Shown: positions 47,770 to 59,699, numbered from the stretch's first letter. The stretch is DNA of 64,000 bases from Symbiodinium natans (GCA_905221605.1 CAJNDS010002575.1:291564-355563), one strand, 5' to 3'. Made by a program: numbers and translations. The notes: generated by a model not told the origin, from the sequence alone.

Positions 47770-50706
47770 CAGCAGCTCTACCAGCCGTACAGTCCAGGTT
47801 ATGCATATCAAATGGGAGGCCCAGTGAGCCGCCTGCCTTGTGTGAGTGATTAGAGTCCCCTTCAGGCCCCATGGCCGTGCCAATGGTGCCTCACCATCAA
47901 CATCCTCACCACCCTCAGCATCCTCACTATCAACCTGCTCAGATCTCAACCGGTGCATCATCGTTCGTCCAGGAGCTTTTGCAATTTCCAAACCAGATGC
48001 GACGAGTCTACCCATGGTAGATGTTTTGCGCTAGAGCTGCTAGAGTTCGCTTGACAGCAGTTGTACAAGCGCCACGCGTTGCTGCTTGTTCTGTGCAGGC
48101 AGCTTCCTCGGAGTGCAAGCCGATGAAGCCAGAGCCGCCAGCCGAAATACAGGCAACTGGGCAGAGGCCGGTCAAACTGAAATCAACTGTCTTGTCATCA
48201 GACGGTGCTTCTTGAGTTTAAAGTGAAAGTGGGGACGCGCCACATCCATCATGGAGGCAGTGTCCCCCTCAAAAAAGTTAGTAGAAAATGAGTCTAATAA
48301 TGTGTTCACGGGGGCTAAGAATAAAGTCATAGAGGGCCCCCATATTAACAGTACTAAATCTGTGTACTTGGCAAAAGACCTTCATGTCTCAATATGGCCT
48401 TACAGTATATTCATGCGTTAACTTGTAATATAGTCTGCCCGTAGTAAAATATAAGAAGTCTGTTGGGGGTTGTCGTTCATAGAATGAATACGTTTCATGC
48501 ATTCGTAAACTATAAACATAGGAATGTTATGCTTTCACTGGTGTTCATTTGCACTTCATTCATATTATTCCTGGTCATCCAAAAGACGCTGGTTAACCTT
48601 TGTTACTCAGCCACAGCAGTCCTAGCCTTGTGGCACAGACTTGTACTGGAACGCGCCAAATCCAAATGCACTGAAGAGTCGGCGGAGGGGTGTTCGCCTG
48701 TGTGCTTAGAAACATCTGCCATGTTGACCGACTGACAGGCGAGCGGTCACTGTGGGAGTGAACTACCTCGGCACCGAGGCGCGATGTTTCGGTGAAGGTA
48801 AAGACCGTGGGAGTCCAGAGTCCAAACTGCCTTGACCTCATCTTGACCTCTGGACTGCTTACTTAGAACGAGCTTCGTGGCTGCATCAACGACTCCGACA
48901 CGTTCATTACGCTGCTCACGGAGGCGCCTTCAAGACAATTTTGCTGGAACTGTCTGAACCGCCTGGCCCAGAATCTGAGAGGACTTTGGCTTCAGTGTCT
49001 CGGACATTCGGCAACTCCGAGATGACCACCCGCCACATCCCCAGCACAGAGCTTCGGGAGAACGAAGACGCGAGCAATGTCGTGTAGAAACCGCTGTAAA
49101 GCAAGCCCGTGCTTGCATCCCAACCCTCTGCAGCATGTCATACTTTGAGAGTTTCAAAGTGGGTACGAATTGAACTGCATGTAGCTCGTTCGGGAAATAG
49201 GACCGAGGGAAGAGGCGTGCTTTCAGCGGAGCATGCTTTGAACATAGCCTGCAAGGCAGCGAATGCCAACAAGAAGGCTCCATGCTGCATGCTCAGGACT
49301 TCTAGCAGGATGCAGTGAGTCCCCTCAGGAACATCTCAGCTGCTTTGCAGTGGCTGGTCAAAGGTGCTGGACCAGGACGCCCCCGATCGCAGCCAGACAC
49401 GCTGTGACACACTGCCGAGCTTTTCCACTCACAGGAGACCATCTCTTGTTCCACTACAGTGGTCATGGTTCCCAGAAGCGTGACATGAGCGGGGAAGAAG
49501 CCGACGGGAAAGCCTCGCACTTAGTTCATCGTCGTGGCCATCGTGCTCTTAGCCGTCGTTCTCGTAGCCGTCGTGCTCGTAGCCTTCGTGCTCGTAGCTG
49601 TCGTTTGCAGCCACCATGGTCCCAAGTGTCGAGGATGAGACCATCGTGCCCTGTGACTTCAACAAGTCTGGCATGATCACGGATGACGAGCTGAGGAGTT
49701 TTGCTTAGCACTGCAAAATCTGTTCTACTTGTTCCGGCTTGTCCTCGTTGCGAGTAACGATGCCCAGCCCACTAAATCTGCAAAGACCCCGGCACCAATT
49801 CCACAGCGTGCCTTGCAAACTGGAGGCCTCACCAAAGAACAGTGGTTGTTGCTGGTTTGCAGTCCCAAATAGAAAATTCTTGGCGCGCGTACGCCGCCAA
49901 AGAGAGCTAAAGCTGAAAAGAACCACGGAATGCACCGCAGATGGCCTGCCAGCTTCACAAAGCTTCGCACACGATGTGGAATGCAGGAGAATGCTCGTTG
50001 ACGGGCTTCCAAAAGGTTGCCGCTTAACCGTGATCATGGACTGCTGCCACTCGGCCGGACATGACGTCAAGACCCGCACCACCACCCCAGGCATCCGCAC
50101 GCTGCACAGGTCATAGTGGAACAGGGATGGACCTCAGCTACAAGGCAAATGCCGCTTTTGAAGAAGCACGGCAGTGAAGCACAGCTTGTTGACAGGCAAA
50201 GGTTTTGCATGATGGCTCCTTGATGATCGACGCCCTCCCCAGCAAGTCTTGGTGCTAGTGCCCTCTCTTTGCAGATGCGCCTTGCTCGGGCCTGGCACCG
50301 AGGCGCCGGAGGCACCCCTCAGAGGCGGAGGTGGTCCTCCTTTCAGGACATGGCTGGACCATCAGCAACCTGATGAGCGTGAGCTGCGTGAGCTGCATGT
50401 GGAGGCTGCAAAGACTTCCAGACCAGCTCCGATATCTCGGGGGGCATTGCAGGGAATCGTGCTGCAGGCGCGCAGCTTGCTGTATGTGAATGAAGGCTCC
50501 TGCACGAGATCAAGTTTGCCTCGAGGTGCAATGACCACGGCTTTCAGAAAGATAATCTCGAAGAAGAAAAGCATCTCGCAGCAAGCTCGGTGCAGCCTTT
50601 CTCGGCAACTCCAGTTTCCAGACTTCAAGACATGAGGTATCACCACCTCCTGCTCGAAATGCGCAACTTTCTCAAGCAGCAAGGTTTTGACCAGGTGCCT
50701 TTGTAA
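47770..50706 (+). CDS. Metacaspase gene 1 (type I-like, Pro/Gln/His-rich prodomain), multi-exon
   Basis: A Cys-peptidase of the caspase-like clan, deduced from ordered plus-strand exons. Prodomain-like pieces are RFQQLYQPYSPGYAYQMGG (about 47,770) and an HHQHPHHPQHPHYQPAQ piece (about 47,890). Then come GCINDSDTFITLL (48,880), a LQWLVKGAGP exon ending 49375, and the catalytic His exon HYSGHGSQ from 49435. DETIVPCDFNKSGMITDDEL (49,636) and GLPKGCRLTVIMDCCHS with the catalytic Cys (about 50,000-50,053) follow. The C-terminal part is GTGMDLSYKANAAFEEA (50,117), GCKDFQTSSDISGG (50,403), GAMTTAFRKI (50,525) and LLLEMRNFLKQQGFDQ (50,640), stop TAA at 50706. Both catalytic residues are present. One intron (49376-49434) begins GA and ends AG. 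Exact joints elsewhere, and the start, are uncertain. Confidence 0.75.
48215..48865. other. Probable intron or intergenic sequence in metacaspase gene 1
   Basis: AT-richer stretch of 650 nt without coding features, between the prodomain-like pieces and the GCINDSD exon. Confidence 0.35.
49530..49607. repeat. 15-nt tandem repeat inside a metacaspase intron
   Basis: About five copies of a GTCGTGCTCGTAGCC-like unit between the HYSGHG exon and the DETIVP exon. Confidence 0.75.
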
Positions 50707-51699
50707 TTTTACGATCGAGTGATGGCTGAGCAGGCGTTCATTCAGGGGTGATAAGCTGCCCGCCTCCCTTACCCTACAGTTGCACGGAAGATGTTGAAGA
50801 AGGCAGGATAATTCATCGTGTGTAGCAGATCTTTTCTGCCCGATTCGATCGACGTGTTGCTAGTAAACAGATGGTGCAAGTACCAAGCTTACAAAACTGC
50901 TACACTCCTTTTGGCTCAGATTTGGTGCGCCTCCGCAGCTGTCAGCTGTGTCCCATGCAGTCTTTTTCTTCACAATGTCTGCAGAACCTTCAGAGCCCAA
51001 GACTAGTATGTTCTAGCGGCTCGAGTGTGCAATGTACGCCAACTTCTGTCGAAGGGAGTGCGCAGATGTGCGCAGTTGAATCCACAAACTCAGAAGGTGC
51101 CCCAGCTGTGCATGGAGTTCCATTTGAACTTCGAGGAGTCTTTCCTGCCCGAGGCATTATTGCAGCGTTGCTCAACTGGAGACTGTTGTGTCATGTGCAG
51201 ATATGGCTGGAGCTGCATTGTGCGTGCGCAGATGTGCAGGCAGACCCTCCAGTGGCACAGCTGCCGACACCGCCCTGTCCTCGTTTGCTTTACTCCATCG
51301 CCTTGGAGCACCCAATCTGTGAGGCTTCGTAGTACACAGCGCAGAGCGCTGACAATTGGCTTGACACTCAGAGCATCCTCTGGCGGTGGTGATCGCATGT
51401 ACGATAGCCGATAGACTAGCCGAGGCATAAACTATTTCTCGCTGACTCCAGGCAGGCATTGGTAGCCAACTGTGACAGGGTTTGACACCCTTCGCTTGTT
51501 GCAATCAGCTCTCAGAATGAGGTGATCATGTGCCAACGCTTTGAATTCTGTTGCAGTAGTTGCGGGGGTTTGGGGAGTTCCGGGTGGCTGGGCTGGACCA
51601 ACTTCTCCATACTGCTTGCCCAGTCATTCTGTCAGATTCTATCAGATGCTTCGATATTGCACATCCGCATGTTTTTTTCTCATAGCTTGTCTCTTTTGC

Positions 51700-54600
51700 A
51701 GTCCCGGTCGAGGTCAAGGACGATTGTCCGGCTGCATCAACGATTCTGAGACGATGATCACCGTGTTGAAGGAGTTCTGCCTGACACCTGTAGGATCTAG
51801 TCTAGCATGCACTTCACGTGCTGAATACAGATGGCGAATGGCCAGACCATTCGGTTGAATCATCCCTCCGTTTTCACAAAACCTCAATATCTCTTTTTTG
51901 AGTTTTGCATTGACGGGCTGCCCGTGCCGGAATGGAGGGACGCTGTTGAAGGCTGCCCCGCCAGGCTTCGTGGCCTCACAGTACCGGTCAACGCGGTTTT
52001 TGTTGAGCAGCGTCTTGCGTTGCTGGCGGCGTGTGTACGTTAATTTCAGGCTTGCGCGAAGACGATGCAGCGCCATGTCCTGCACCAAAGCTGGAATTGG
52101 GCGTGTCCCTTTTGGAAAAGCTCCGTCTTGCCTGCAGCCCCTGTAGATCTGTAGATGACATGCTAGTGTCAAGGAGGGCTGTGGGTCCAAAGGTCTGTAG
52201 GAATGTGTAGCAAGATGTTGACTGAAGGTTTACAGGACAGTCTTACTCGACAAACCAGCGATTCGCATTTCCGGGGCCTGTGAACGCCTGACCGCCATGG
52301 CAGTTTTCGCAACACATCACCCCAACTTGCCAATTTCTGCAACGTTCGCTTGCCGATCGCCATGCTGATCCAACACGCATGTGCGCTCCACAGGCCTGTG
52401 AAAGCGATCTCCAATGTCGTGCCGCGTACGGTAGACAAGATTCAATGGAATGTTGGGACGCGTGACCTGGCGGAGGCATTTGAGAGAAGCGGGCATGCTG
52501 GCCAGCTTGGAACGAGATCAGGTGGAAATGGAACGATGATAGTCTACACATGCTTGTCCATGGCCCTAGCATGCAGCGTATTTGGGCATGCTTCTTTGCA
52601 GACTCTACAGTTGCATTGAGATACAGGATGCGTGTTAGCAACATTAGCATGGCGCGTCTCCTTTGCTTCTATGCGTCTTGCTGGTTCCGCATGACCGGCT
52701 CTTGAGGAAGCCAGGATAGGGCCATTGATTGGTCCATGGGCTGAAAACTTGGGGAGCATGTGCCTCTGCCGCACTACTTGCACTGTAACGGCTGCTCCAC
52801 CGATGCCAGATTACACCAGCAACTTTGGAGTTGGTGATCCATCTGTTGAAGCGGCATTGAAGTGAAGACGACCAGTCTGCTCAACGGTGCATCTCATCAA
52901 GGCGGACACTTACATTGCTTGGTACTTCTGACCGCCGTGTGCCCACGTGTTTCTGCGCCCCCCATGACGCAGTGGACACGACTGTACACTCAAAACGCCG
53001 TTTTAAATCTCCAAGCAGGGCAAGACGATGTTTGAGGCTGTGTAGGTTGGTGTCGGCTGGGCATGGACAAACAAATTGGGTGGCTCACAATATGGTAGCC
53101 TTCATGCTGGCGCATGCGGCTCACGAAAGCCGAACAAAGCGTGAAGAGTGCAACAAGAGGATTTGGCAAGACCTACTTACAAAACAAAAGGCTGTTGAAC
53201 GTGGGTGGCTAAAAGCCAGTGCAGACGGCAATGCGTCGAAGGAGTGTACCTTCAGCCAGTCCTTCGGTCAAGCAGTCACTCTGCATGGAGCCGGCATGAG
53301 CTGGTCATTCAGTCTGGTATGGTCTGCGAGAAGAAGATTGGCATTTTGTTTTTCCTTCGCAAACTGTCAAGCTGTTATCGTGGTATAGCCATGGTCACAG
53401 AAAGTAAGCGAAGCCCTCGTTTCAACTCGCTGCCGGTTCAAGCTTGTGTCGGTCAAACTTTTTCATGGACCTTCATCCGGTCGGTGCTTTTTTCCTCCAG
53501 CAACTCGATCTCTGTGATGTCATGGCCCTGTTGTGTTTGAGTCAACTGTGATCCCTTGTGTGCTGGTACATGTAGGCTTCTCGAGACGTGCTGGCATGCT
53601 GTTTGGTGGATCGGCAAGGAGCGAGCACGACCGTTTGGGAGCAAGTTCCCGAGCGACAATCAGTTGGTGCATGTTGGCACTAAGTTGCGCTCCAGAGTTG
53701 CTCGCTTTGTCTTGCTCAGCGCATGCGTTAACATGCGCCACCTTCTCACAAGTTGCATCACAGGTGGCAGTGGGGCTTGTCAGATCCGGCTTGTGTTCTG
53801 TGGTTGTGTTGTGGGGAAGATGTCCCGTTCGCGTGGGTGCGCAAACGTCGCGCAGGTCGTCTTGACAAAGGCTGTCGAGCTTTCCACATGTCCAGACCAC
53901 GTTCTGCAGACCCTCAAGCTAGCACATCAGCGCGGGTTGGCGGCTGCACGCGAGACTGCGGATTCAGGATTTTTTGTTTTTGTAATTTTCATTGTAGTTT
54001 TTTCGAAGAATTCGAAGACTGACACATATGTAGGTGTTGATCCCTGAAGAGTGGGCTCATGACGGCAAGCAAGACGTTACGGATTCAGGGTTTGAGGAGT
54101 TTGGTGCGTAAACGGCGTGAGAAAATTCAGAGCACGTGCGCAAGGCGTTTGTTCCCGGCTTTGCATGCGCATTGCGTGGTTCATGTCAATTCTTTCAACC
54201 GGTTTCCGGCAAGACACAAGCATGCCGTGTGGCTTTGTGCAAAATTCTGCGTGCTCACACGTCTCAGGACACGTTCAAGTTTGAGGACAGCCAGATCTGC
54301 CGCTTGCGTGATGATCACACAAACATGATGCCGACAAAGGCCCGTCCCAGGGCCGACTAAGAAATAGAACGTTCCAGCAGCAATTGCAGCAAGTCGAGGC
54401 CAACATCCTGGCCGCTATGCGGTGGCTTACCCAGGCTGCTTACGTTGAGGTTTCGCACAAAGTTGAACCTTTGTGGACACTGTTGCAGGGCGTCGGCAGC
54501 GGCGACGAATTGTTTTTGCACTACAGTGGCAGCGTCCTCAAGCGGCATTTGTGAGGTATGGGATAGTTCCGCTGCCCAGTGTCGAATCTGGGGTCAGGCC

Positions 54601-56019
54601 ACGGTGGTCGCGCTGATGATCGCAGTGGGGACGAGCTCACCGGCAAGGCCTTCGTTGTCTCAGGCGCTTGTGGCGTCGAGCTTGGTCTCTTCCAGGACGA
54701 CACCTTGATCCCATGCGATTTCCAAAGCGCAGGCATAGCCGTGACTGCAGATGCCATGGACGCAGTTGAGTTGCATCGTGTGCATGCGACCGTGGAAATG
54801 CGCAGGGCAAATTAGCGATGATGAGCTCCACAGCCTGCTGGTGGAACATTTGCCAGCGGTGCAGCACTCAGGTCTGGAGATTTCCACCAAAAGTTGCCAG
54901 CCACATGAGCCATGCCATGGGCTCCTTTTGCCCAGGGATGCCGCCTTTGGGTGATCTTTGACTGTTGCCACAGTGGCTCAGCGCTGGACCTTGCTTTCAA
55001 GGCACATCCTTTACATGTGCGTAACCAGTCGTGCTTTCATTCTGTATGAAGTAAATCTTGCGCAAGTTTGGACAGGTACGAGCTGCTGCCATTGCCTTAG
55101 CCTTTGCGTAAATGGCAAGGGTGGGCCATCTGGTGCAATGCGGCCACCACAGACCATACTGAAGAATGGAAGCAGCAGGTTCAGTTTCTTTCGGTCTCTC
55201 TCAGGATTCAAGGAAACTGCGGTGCACCAAAATCAGGCAGGCTACACATAGGTTGGACAGTGCTGTGGAGATCTTGGGTAGGCGAACGTTGCCACAAGTA
55301 GTGCCGTCTTTGGCAAAGGAGCCGATATCGTCGTCCCAGTGGTCGGCCAGCCAAGCCGGCAAACGGAGAGGCCTCCTGTCACTTGAAGTCCGCCGTCCTG
55401 AAGCTCTTGTCCTTTTTTTGTTGCAGGTCGTGATGATCTCCGGTTGCAAGGATGAGCAGACCAGCGCCGATATCCAGCCCAGCACATGAGCAACCATTCT
55501 TGCACATGTGGACGTCATTGTGTTTGTTTGCAGGTCAGGAAGCCTTGCTCCGAAGGTACCGGTTTCGCATGAACTTATTGAATTCATTGAACTCGAGAAC
55601 TCCGCTTGCCGGGAAAAAACCTTGGAGAGGCAGCCGGTGCCATGACCACGGCCTTCCGACACGTCATCAGCCCAGCCATCTCCTGCGAGGTAGCCAGCAA
55701 ATGCGCTCTCGCTTTGGGGGTGGATTGGGGCGTGGTATGGCGCGGCTGTGTGTGCTGAGATCGTAGACATTCATAGACTTTGAACTCGCGGCAGGACCTA
55801 TTGCTGCAGATGCGCCACTTCCTGCAGAGAAACAGCTTTAGCCAGGCTGGTTTGAATTTCAGAAGTCGTTTTGAAAGCAAGGTTGCATTTTGTCGCATGT
55901 TTGCCCGTGCAAAGGTGCCTCAAATGTCCTCAGACCGGTACTTGCAGCTGGATAGCGGCTTGCATGCATCCCAAAATTCTCAAATTTCCCAAAGAGCAGC
56001 TACTGGAGTCCAGAGTTGA
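51700..56019 (+). CDS. Metacaspase gene 2, multi-exon with GC-AG introns
   Basis: A second caspase-like peptidase on the same strand. The N-terminal exon is GRLSGCINDSETMITVLKEF (about 51,712-51,780); exons to 54,267 were not found. The next exons join in frame: 54268-54339 (FEDSQICRLRDD), 54390-54434 (ANILAAMRWLTQ), 54489-54528 (GDELFLHYSG), 54598-54647 (HGGRADDRSGDEL), 54696-54732 (DDTLIPCDFQSAG), 54806-54858 (QISDDELHSLLVEHLPA), 54936-55001 (IFDCCHSGSALDLAF). Later exons are from 55427 (VVMISGCKDEQTSADIQ), 55634-55689 (GAMTTAFRHVIS), 55795-55845 (LLLQMRHFLQRN), 55915-56019 (VPQMSSDRYLQLDS, stop TGA). The catalytic His-Gly and Cys (DCCHS) are intact. Introns are 48-77 nt, nearly all GC..AG. 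Probably a functional protease or a recent copy. Confidence 0.8.
51790..54260. other. Probable long intron(s) of metacaspase gene 2
   Basis: About 2.5 kb without metacaspase-like or other recognisable coding sequence, between the first and next identified exons. An unseen short exon is likely. Confidence 0.35.
54340..54389 (+). other. GC-AG intron (50 nt), metacaspase gene 2
   Basis: Starts GCCCGT, ends TTGCAG. Removal joins ..ACA AAG to CAA GTC GAG in frame. Confidence 0.6.
54435..54488 (+). other. GC-AG intron (54 nt), metacaspase gene 2
   Basis: Starts GCTGCT, ends TTGCAG. Removal joins ..WLTQ to GVGSGDE in frame. Confidence 0.75.
54529..54597 (+). other. GC-AG intron (69 nt) splitting the catalytic-His motif, metacaspase gene 2
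   Basis: Starts GCAGCG, ends GGTCAG. Removal restores the HYSGHG motif across the joint. The unspliced frame hits a TGA inside it. Confidence 0.85.
54648..54695 (+). other. GC-AG intron (48 nt), metacaspase gene 2
   Basis: Starts GCCTTC, ends TTCCAG. Removal joins ..DELTGK to DDTLIP in frame. The 48-nt segment is itself open, so retention is possible. Confidence 0.6.
54733..54805 (+). other. GC-AG intron (73 nt), metacaspase gene 2
   Basis: Starts GCATAG, ends GCGCAG. Removal joins ..FQSAG to QISDDEL in frame; the unspliced frame diverges from the family. Confidence 0.85.
54859..54935 (+). other. GT-AG intron (77 nt), metacaspase gene 2
   Basis: Starts GTGCAG, ends GCCCAG. Removal joins ..EHLPA to GCRLWVIFDCC in frame; the only GT donor among the six introns mapped precisely here. 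Confidence 0.8.
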
Positions 56020-56850
56020 TATATGTTCTTTAGGTGCCTTCACCAACTACCAGACCAGAAAAAGGCATGGACAGTGGGTAATCATTTTTTGGCTTGGTGG
56101 CCTCTACAGGCTTGTGTCTTGCTCTCTAACAGGCACAGGGAGCCTTCATATGGCTTTGTTCATCGTCAGCTGACTGGCTGGCGTCTCAAGCTTTCAATAA
56201 GAAAACTTTCAAGCAGATGATGTCACCATGTCACGCCAGGTGATCCTTCTGAAGTGCCATCCATGGAGGCCGCTCCAATATTGAGTTGCGGCAGACTGCT
56301 TCAACATGCTTCCATGGTTTGGGCTGACCATATCTGAACCTGCAAGGGAGGCGTACGCATGGGCTCCCCGCTGCTCTCCCCGACAGGAAGAGAGATGGCC
56401 GAGCTCCCACTCATAATCTGTAAAACTCTGTAAAAGGCTTGTCATCTTGGGACCGAGGTGGACTCACGAATCCACCGCTTGGAGGAGCAGATCCAAGAGT
56501 TGCGGCAGAGGCCTTTAAAGAGCAAGGATGAGTCTTGACACTGGACAGGGAACTGTCAGAATCCGTTCGATCTCAAGTTTTGATGACGCAAGCCGCGGTC
56601 CAAACCGGTCTGCGGTTGCCAAATTGGGCTCCAGCACACTAGCAGAATCGCTAGCTTCTTTTGGTACGGCAACCCAGAAACAATGCAAAGCCTTCTGATG
56701 GGCAGCCGTTTGGGTGAGTCTGTGAGTCTATGGGTTCCTGCGCGATTCAGAAACTAGCCGCGATTCAGGAAACCAGGTTCAGGCGATGCAGGAAGCTGAG
56801 TACACCCGTGGTTTCCCATTTCAAGCCTGCTTTCAGAATTGTTTTGCCTT
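56020..56850. other. Unassigned sequence downstream of metacaspase 2
   Basis: No gene recognised. The short ORFs have no motif. Confidence 0.35.
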
Positions 56851-57065
56851 TGCTCGAATCCCGGATTTCCGAATCCGCGGGTTCCAGTTTCCTGAAAAAG
56901 CTGGGTTCCCGAATCCTGGTTTCCCGAATCCACGCCTTTCGTTTCTGAATCCGCCGCTTTGAGTTTCTTGAATGCCGGCTTCCAAATCCGCGTTTTCCAG
57001 TTTCCTGAATCAGCGCTTTCAGTTTCCAGTTTCCGGATCCGCGCGTTTTCAGTTCCGAATCCGCT
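56850..57065. repeat. Degenerate minisatellite (TTTCCNGAATCCGCG type)
   Basis: About ten imperfect copies of a roughly 16-20-nt unit such as GGTTTCCCGAATCC or AGTTTCCTGAATC; looser copies begin near 56,750. Confidence 0.75.
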
Positions 57066-57112
57066 GCTGACCGAGTCTAAGAAGGCCGAAGTTACCGATT
57101 TTTTTTAAACGC

Positions 57113-57634
57113 TTGCGCCTCGCGCCACTCTCCGATCCTTTGCGCTGCAAATGGCTAAACTACTACAGGTCACCACTCCGCGTTGCGCCGGTCAGCCCTC
57201 CGTTCCTGGGCAGCCTGGACGACTCTATAGAAGCACTTCTTGTGGCCACACTAGCTATACCAGCTGATCTATGCCAGGCTAGGCGCTGGATGCGGTATGA
57301 TGATGCTTCAGCCTTGGATTCTGCTTATGTTACCGTCTTACGATGTCTTACGACGTTGGGGCAGAAGCTGATGTCATCATGCAGTTTTAGAGGCCACAGT
57401 CGCCCCTTCAAAGTCAAGGCAACGCTGCTTGAAGCTTCTGCTGTGTTGTTCGATCCTTCTAAGTCTAAAGGAAAGATTCGAGCAGGTTCAGTAGAAGTGG
57501 CAGATGTGCTGACGCAGGGTCACATGAAGTACAAACCTTTTTCGAGGGCTGAGCTACACTTGTTGTCATGGCATTCAAACAGATTTCTGTTGCGGATTGT
57601 GGCAAGCAAACAGCTGAGTGGTACTAAAAAGTGA
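57113..57634 (+). CDS. Unrecognised 170-codon ORF
   Basis: Open for 174 codons with plausible composition: PPFLGSLDDSIEALLVATLA, FKVKATLLEASAVLFDPSKS and LTQGHMKYKPFSRAELHLLS. It begins at a TTG right after the minisatellite and has no clear ATG start, so an exon or incidental ORF is equally possible. Confidence 0.25.
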   Translation: MRLAPLSDPLRCKWLNYYRSPLRVAPVSPPFLGSLDDSIEALLVATLAIPADLCQARRWMRYDDASALDSAYVTVLRCLTTLGQKLMSSCSFRGHSRPFKVKATLLEASAVLFDPSKSKGKIRAGSVEVADVLTQGHMKYKPFSRAELHLLSWHSNRFLLRIVASKQLSGTKK

Positions 57635-57639
57635 ATGAC

Positions 57640-58120
57640 TCAAGTCCACAAAGTGTTGCAAAGTGTTGCAGAGTTGGTGAACAGGTACAGCATGAGGTTT
57701 GCAAGACTTTTGCAAGCTTGTCTGGCTTCTCAGTGTGGCAGGCGCGCTGGCATGGACAAGTCAGAGTTGGTAGTGGCACACGGGCGTCGCTGTGCCCTGT
57801 GAATGCGTAACAGCTGGAACGGGCACGCAACAGATTGGGCTGTGTGGATGCATGTGGATGCCCTCGTCTACGCCGTCTAAATGCCGTTTGCAGCTTGACG
57901 GTTCTTTGATTGCAAGATTTGCGAAGTTTGCCATTTCTTTTCAGTAGCCGCTGCATGCCATCTTGGATGCCGAAGGCATCTTGCCAGAAAAAGTTGCGCG
58001 TGTCTCGCTACCGATGGCACACGGACTTCTTTATTCATGCATGATGGAAACTGTCTCGGCACAGTGTCACCGCTTGCGCAGGCAATAGTTTCGGAACGCC
58101 CTTCAACCTGCAAGCCCAAC
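57640..58120. other. No recognised gene
   Basis: AAAGTGTTGC is tandemly duplicated at 57,645-57,668. Nothing else of note. Confidence 0.35.
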
Positions 58121-58265
58121 GGTTTTGGGGATTTAGGGTTTAGGGCATAAGCCCAAGAACCTGCAACTTAAACCCATGAACCCATCAGCCCCAAGCCTTA
58201 AGCCCTCCGAACGTAAAGGCCGCAAACCCTACTGTATGCCCTAAATCTCCAACCCTAAACCCCAA
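58120..58265. repeat. Telomere-like GGGTTTAGGG / CCCTAAACCC tract
   Basis: GGGATTTAGGGTTTAGGGC, then AACCC/CCCTAAACCCC variants in the opposite sense toward 58,262. Confidence 0.65.
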
Positions 58266-58349
58266 TGCTGTTTTTGTTTTTGTCACCCCACCTTTGGTGT
58301 GGGGTTGTTAGATTTTAAACTAAACTCTTCTCCTCGCCCGGTCTACTCC

Positions 58350-58600
58350 TAGAGACTCCCTGGAGTGCCCAACCCCAGAGACTCCCTGGAGTGCCTCCTT
58401 GGAGTGCCCAACCCAGAGTCTCCCTGTAGTGCCCAACCCCAGAGACTTCCTGGAGTGCCCAACCCAGAGACTCCTGGAGTGCCCCACCCAGAGTCTCCCT
58501 GGAGTGCCCAACCCCAGAGTCTCCCTGGAGTGCCCAAACCCTGAGACTTCCTGGAGTGCCCAACCCCAGAGACACTCCCTGAAATGCCCAAACCCCCAAA
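58350..58600. repeat. Minisatellite, about 28-nt unit
   Basis: About nine imperfect copies of CTGGAGTGCCCAACCCCAGAGACTCC. The minus-strand ORFs over it translate to WALQG.S-type repeats and are not genes. Confidence 0.9.
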
Positions 58601-58646
58601 CCCCTAAGGTGGGGATGTTCGAAGGAAAAAATACAACATGTGTATT

Positions 58647-58667
58647 TATATATATATATATATATAT
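58647..58667. repeat. (TA)n microsatellite
   Basis: About ten TA units, followed by a T-rich and G-rich run (58,672-58,692). Confidence 0.9.
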
Positions 58668-59699
58668 TGTTATTTATTTTTTTTGGGGGGGGTGTTTACT
58701 CAAAAAGCCCCTAAACCCGAACCCTCATAGGGTTTACTTAGGGTTTTGGGCCCTGGTTGAAGTTCCCTGCAGTGGCCACTCCGAAGAGCGGAAGGGCAAG
58801 CTCAGCGGGGGCTTCCGTACAAAATGCGGCGTTTAGGAAGTCGTGTGCCTTCCGGGCTCTACCCTCTCTCTCTCTCTCTCCCTCCCTCCCCGTCACAGAA
58901 TGAGAAACACTACGCCACAAGCTTGGAAGCAAAGTCGGAGGACAAGCATCCGCTACATGATTTGAGGTCGCACTGTGCTTTTGGAGTAGGAGATGCTTCA
59001 TGCAGTTAATGTCCATAGACGAACGAAAGTAAACCGGCACGTGCATTTGAGACGGACAGTTGTTTCAGGTGCATCTCCACTAGCTGAGGTCCACAGCCCT
59101 GAAATTTCCCTCCTCATACCGAAGCCTGAAGCCGGACAGCCTAAGCCAAAAATACCTCTGAATCTCAACTGTTCCAGTAGCACCCTTGTTCCCTGTTAGG
59201 GGGCTCTGATCCAGTAAACCAATAAGAGTGCCCTTTTTTCTCCTATGTTGCTGGGGAACCAAGCATAATGTAACCCGGTGGCAGCGCACCTCATGAATAG
59301 GCAGGCCCTGAGTGGTCATCCTAGTGCTGCGAAGTGACTGCACGTGGTCTGAGGCTCAGTGCTCTACACACTGCAAAGTGCAACAAAGCAACCAAAGTCT
59401 CTAGAATCTATACTCTGTACATCTAGAAATGCTTGATACACATACTGTACTGAATAGGAGCGTCGCTTCGTCGAAATCCCCTACCCCAAAGTGGCAACAG
59501 CAACTGTGAACATCGCAGCTTGGAGTATTTTCAACAGTGTGTGTGGGTTTCAGCCCTGAGTGATTTGAGGGTTTAGAGCCAGAGCAGCCGGCGGTATCAA
59601 CCACTGCAGTATCAAATCAAATGCCACACGGTGAGCTGTCTACGTCATGGTCACATTCTTCAACATGGCTGGAGGACTTTGATGTCTTTGCGGGAGTCT

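Noticed and set aside
50900-50925. TTTTGGCTCAG, similar to the end of the dinoflagellate spliced leader
   Set aside because: Differs from the known TTTTGGCTCAAG end and lacks the preceding leader bases; a chance partial match, so no relict leader is claimed.
58315-58599. Three overlapping minus-strand ORFs of 60-95 codons
   Set aside because: They are translations of the 28-nt minisatellite.
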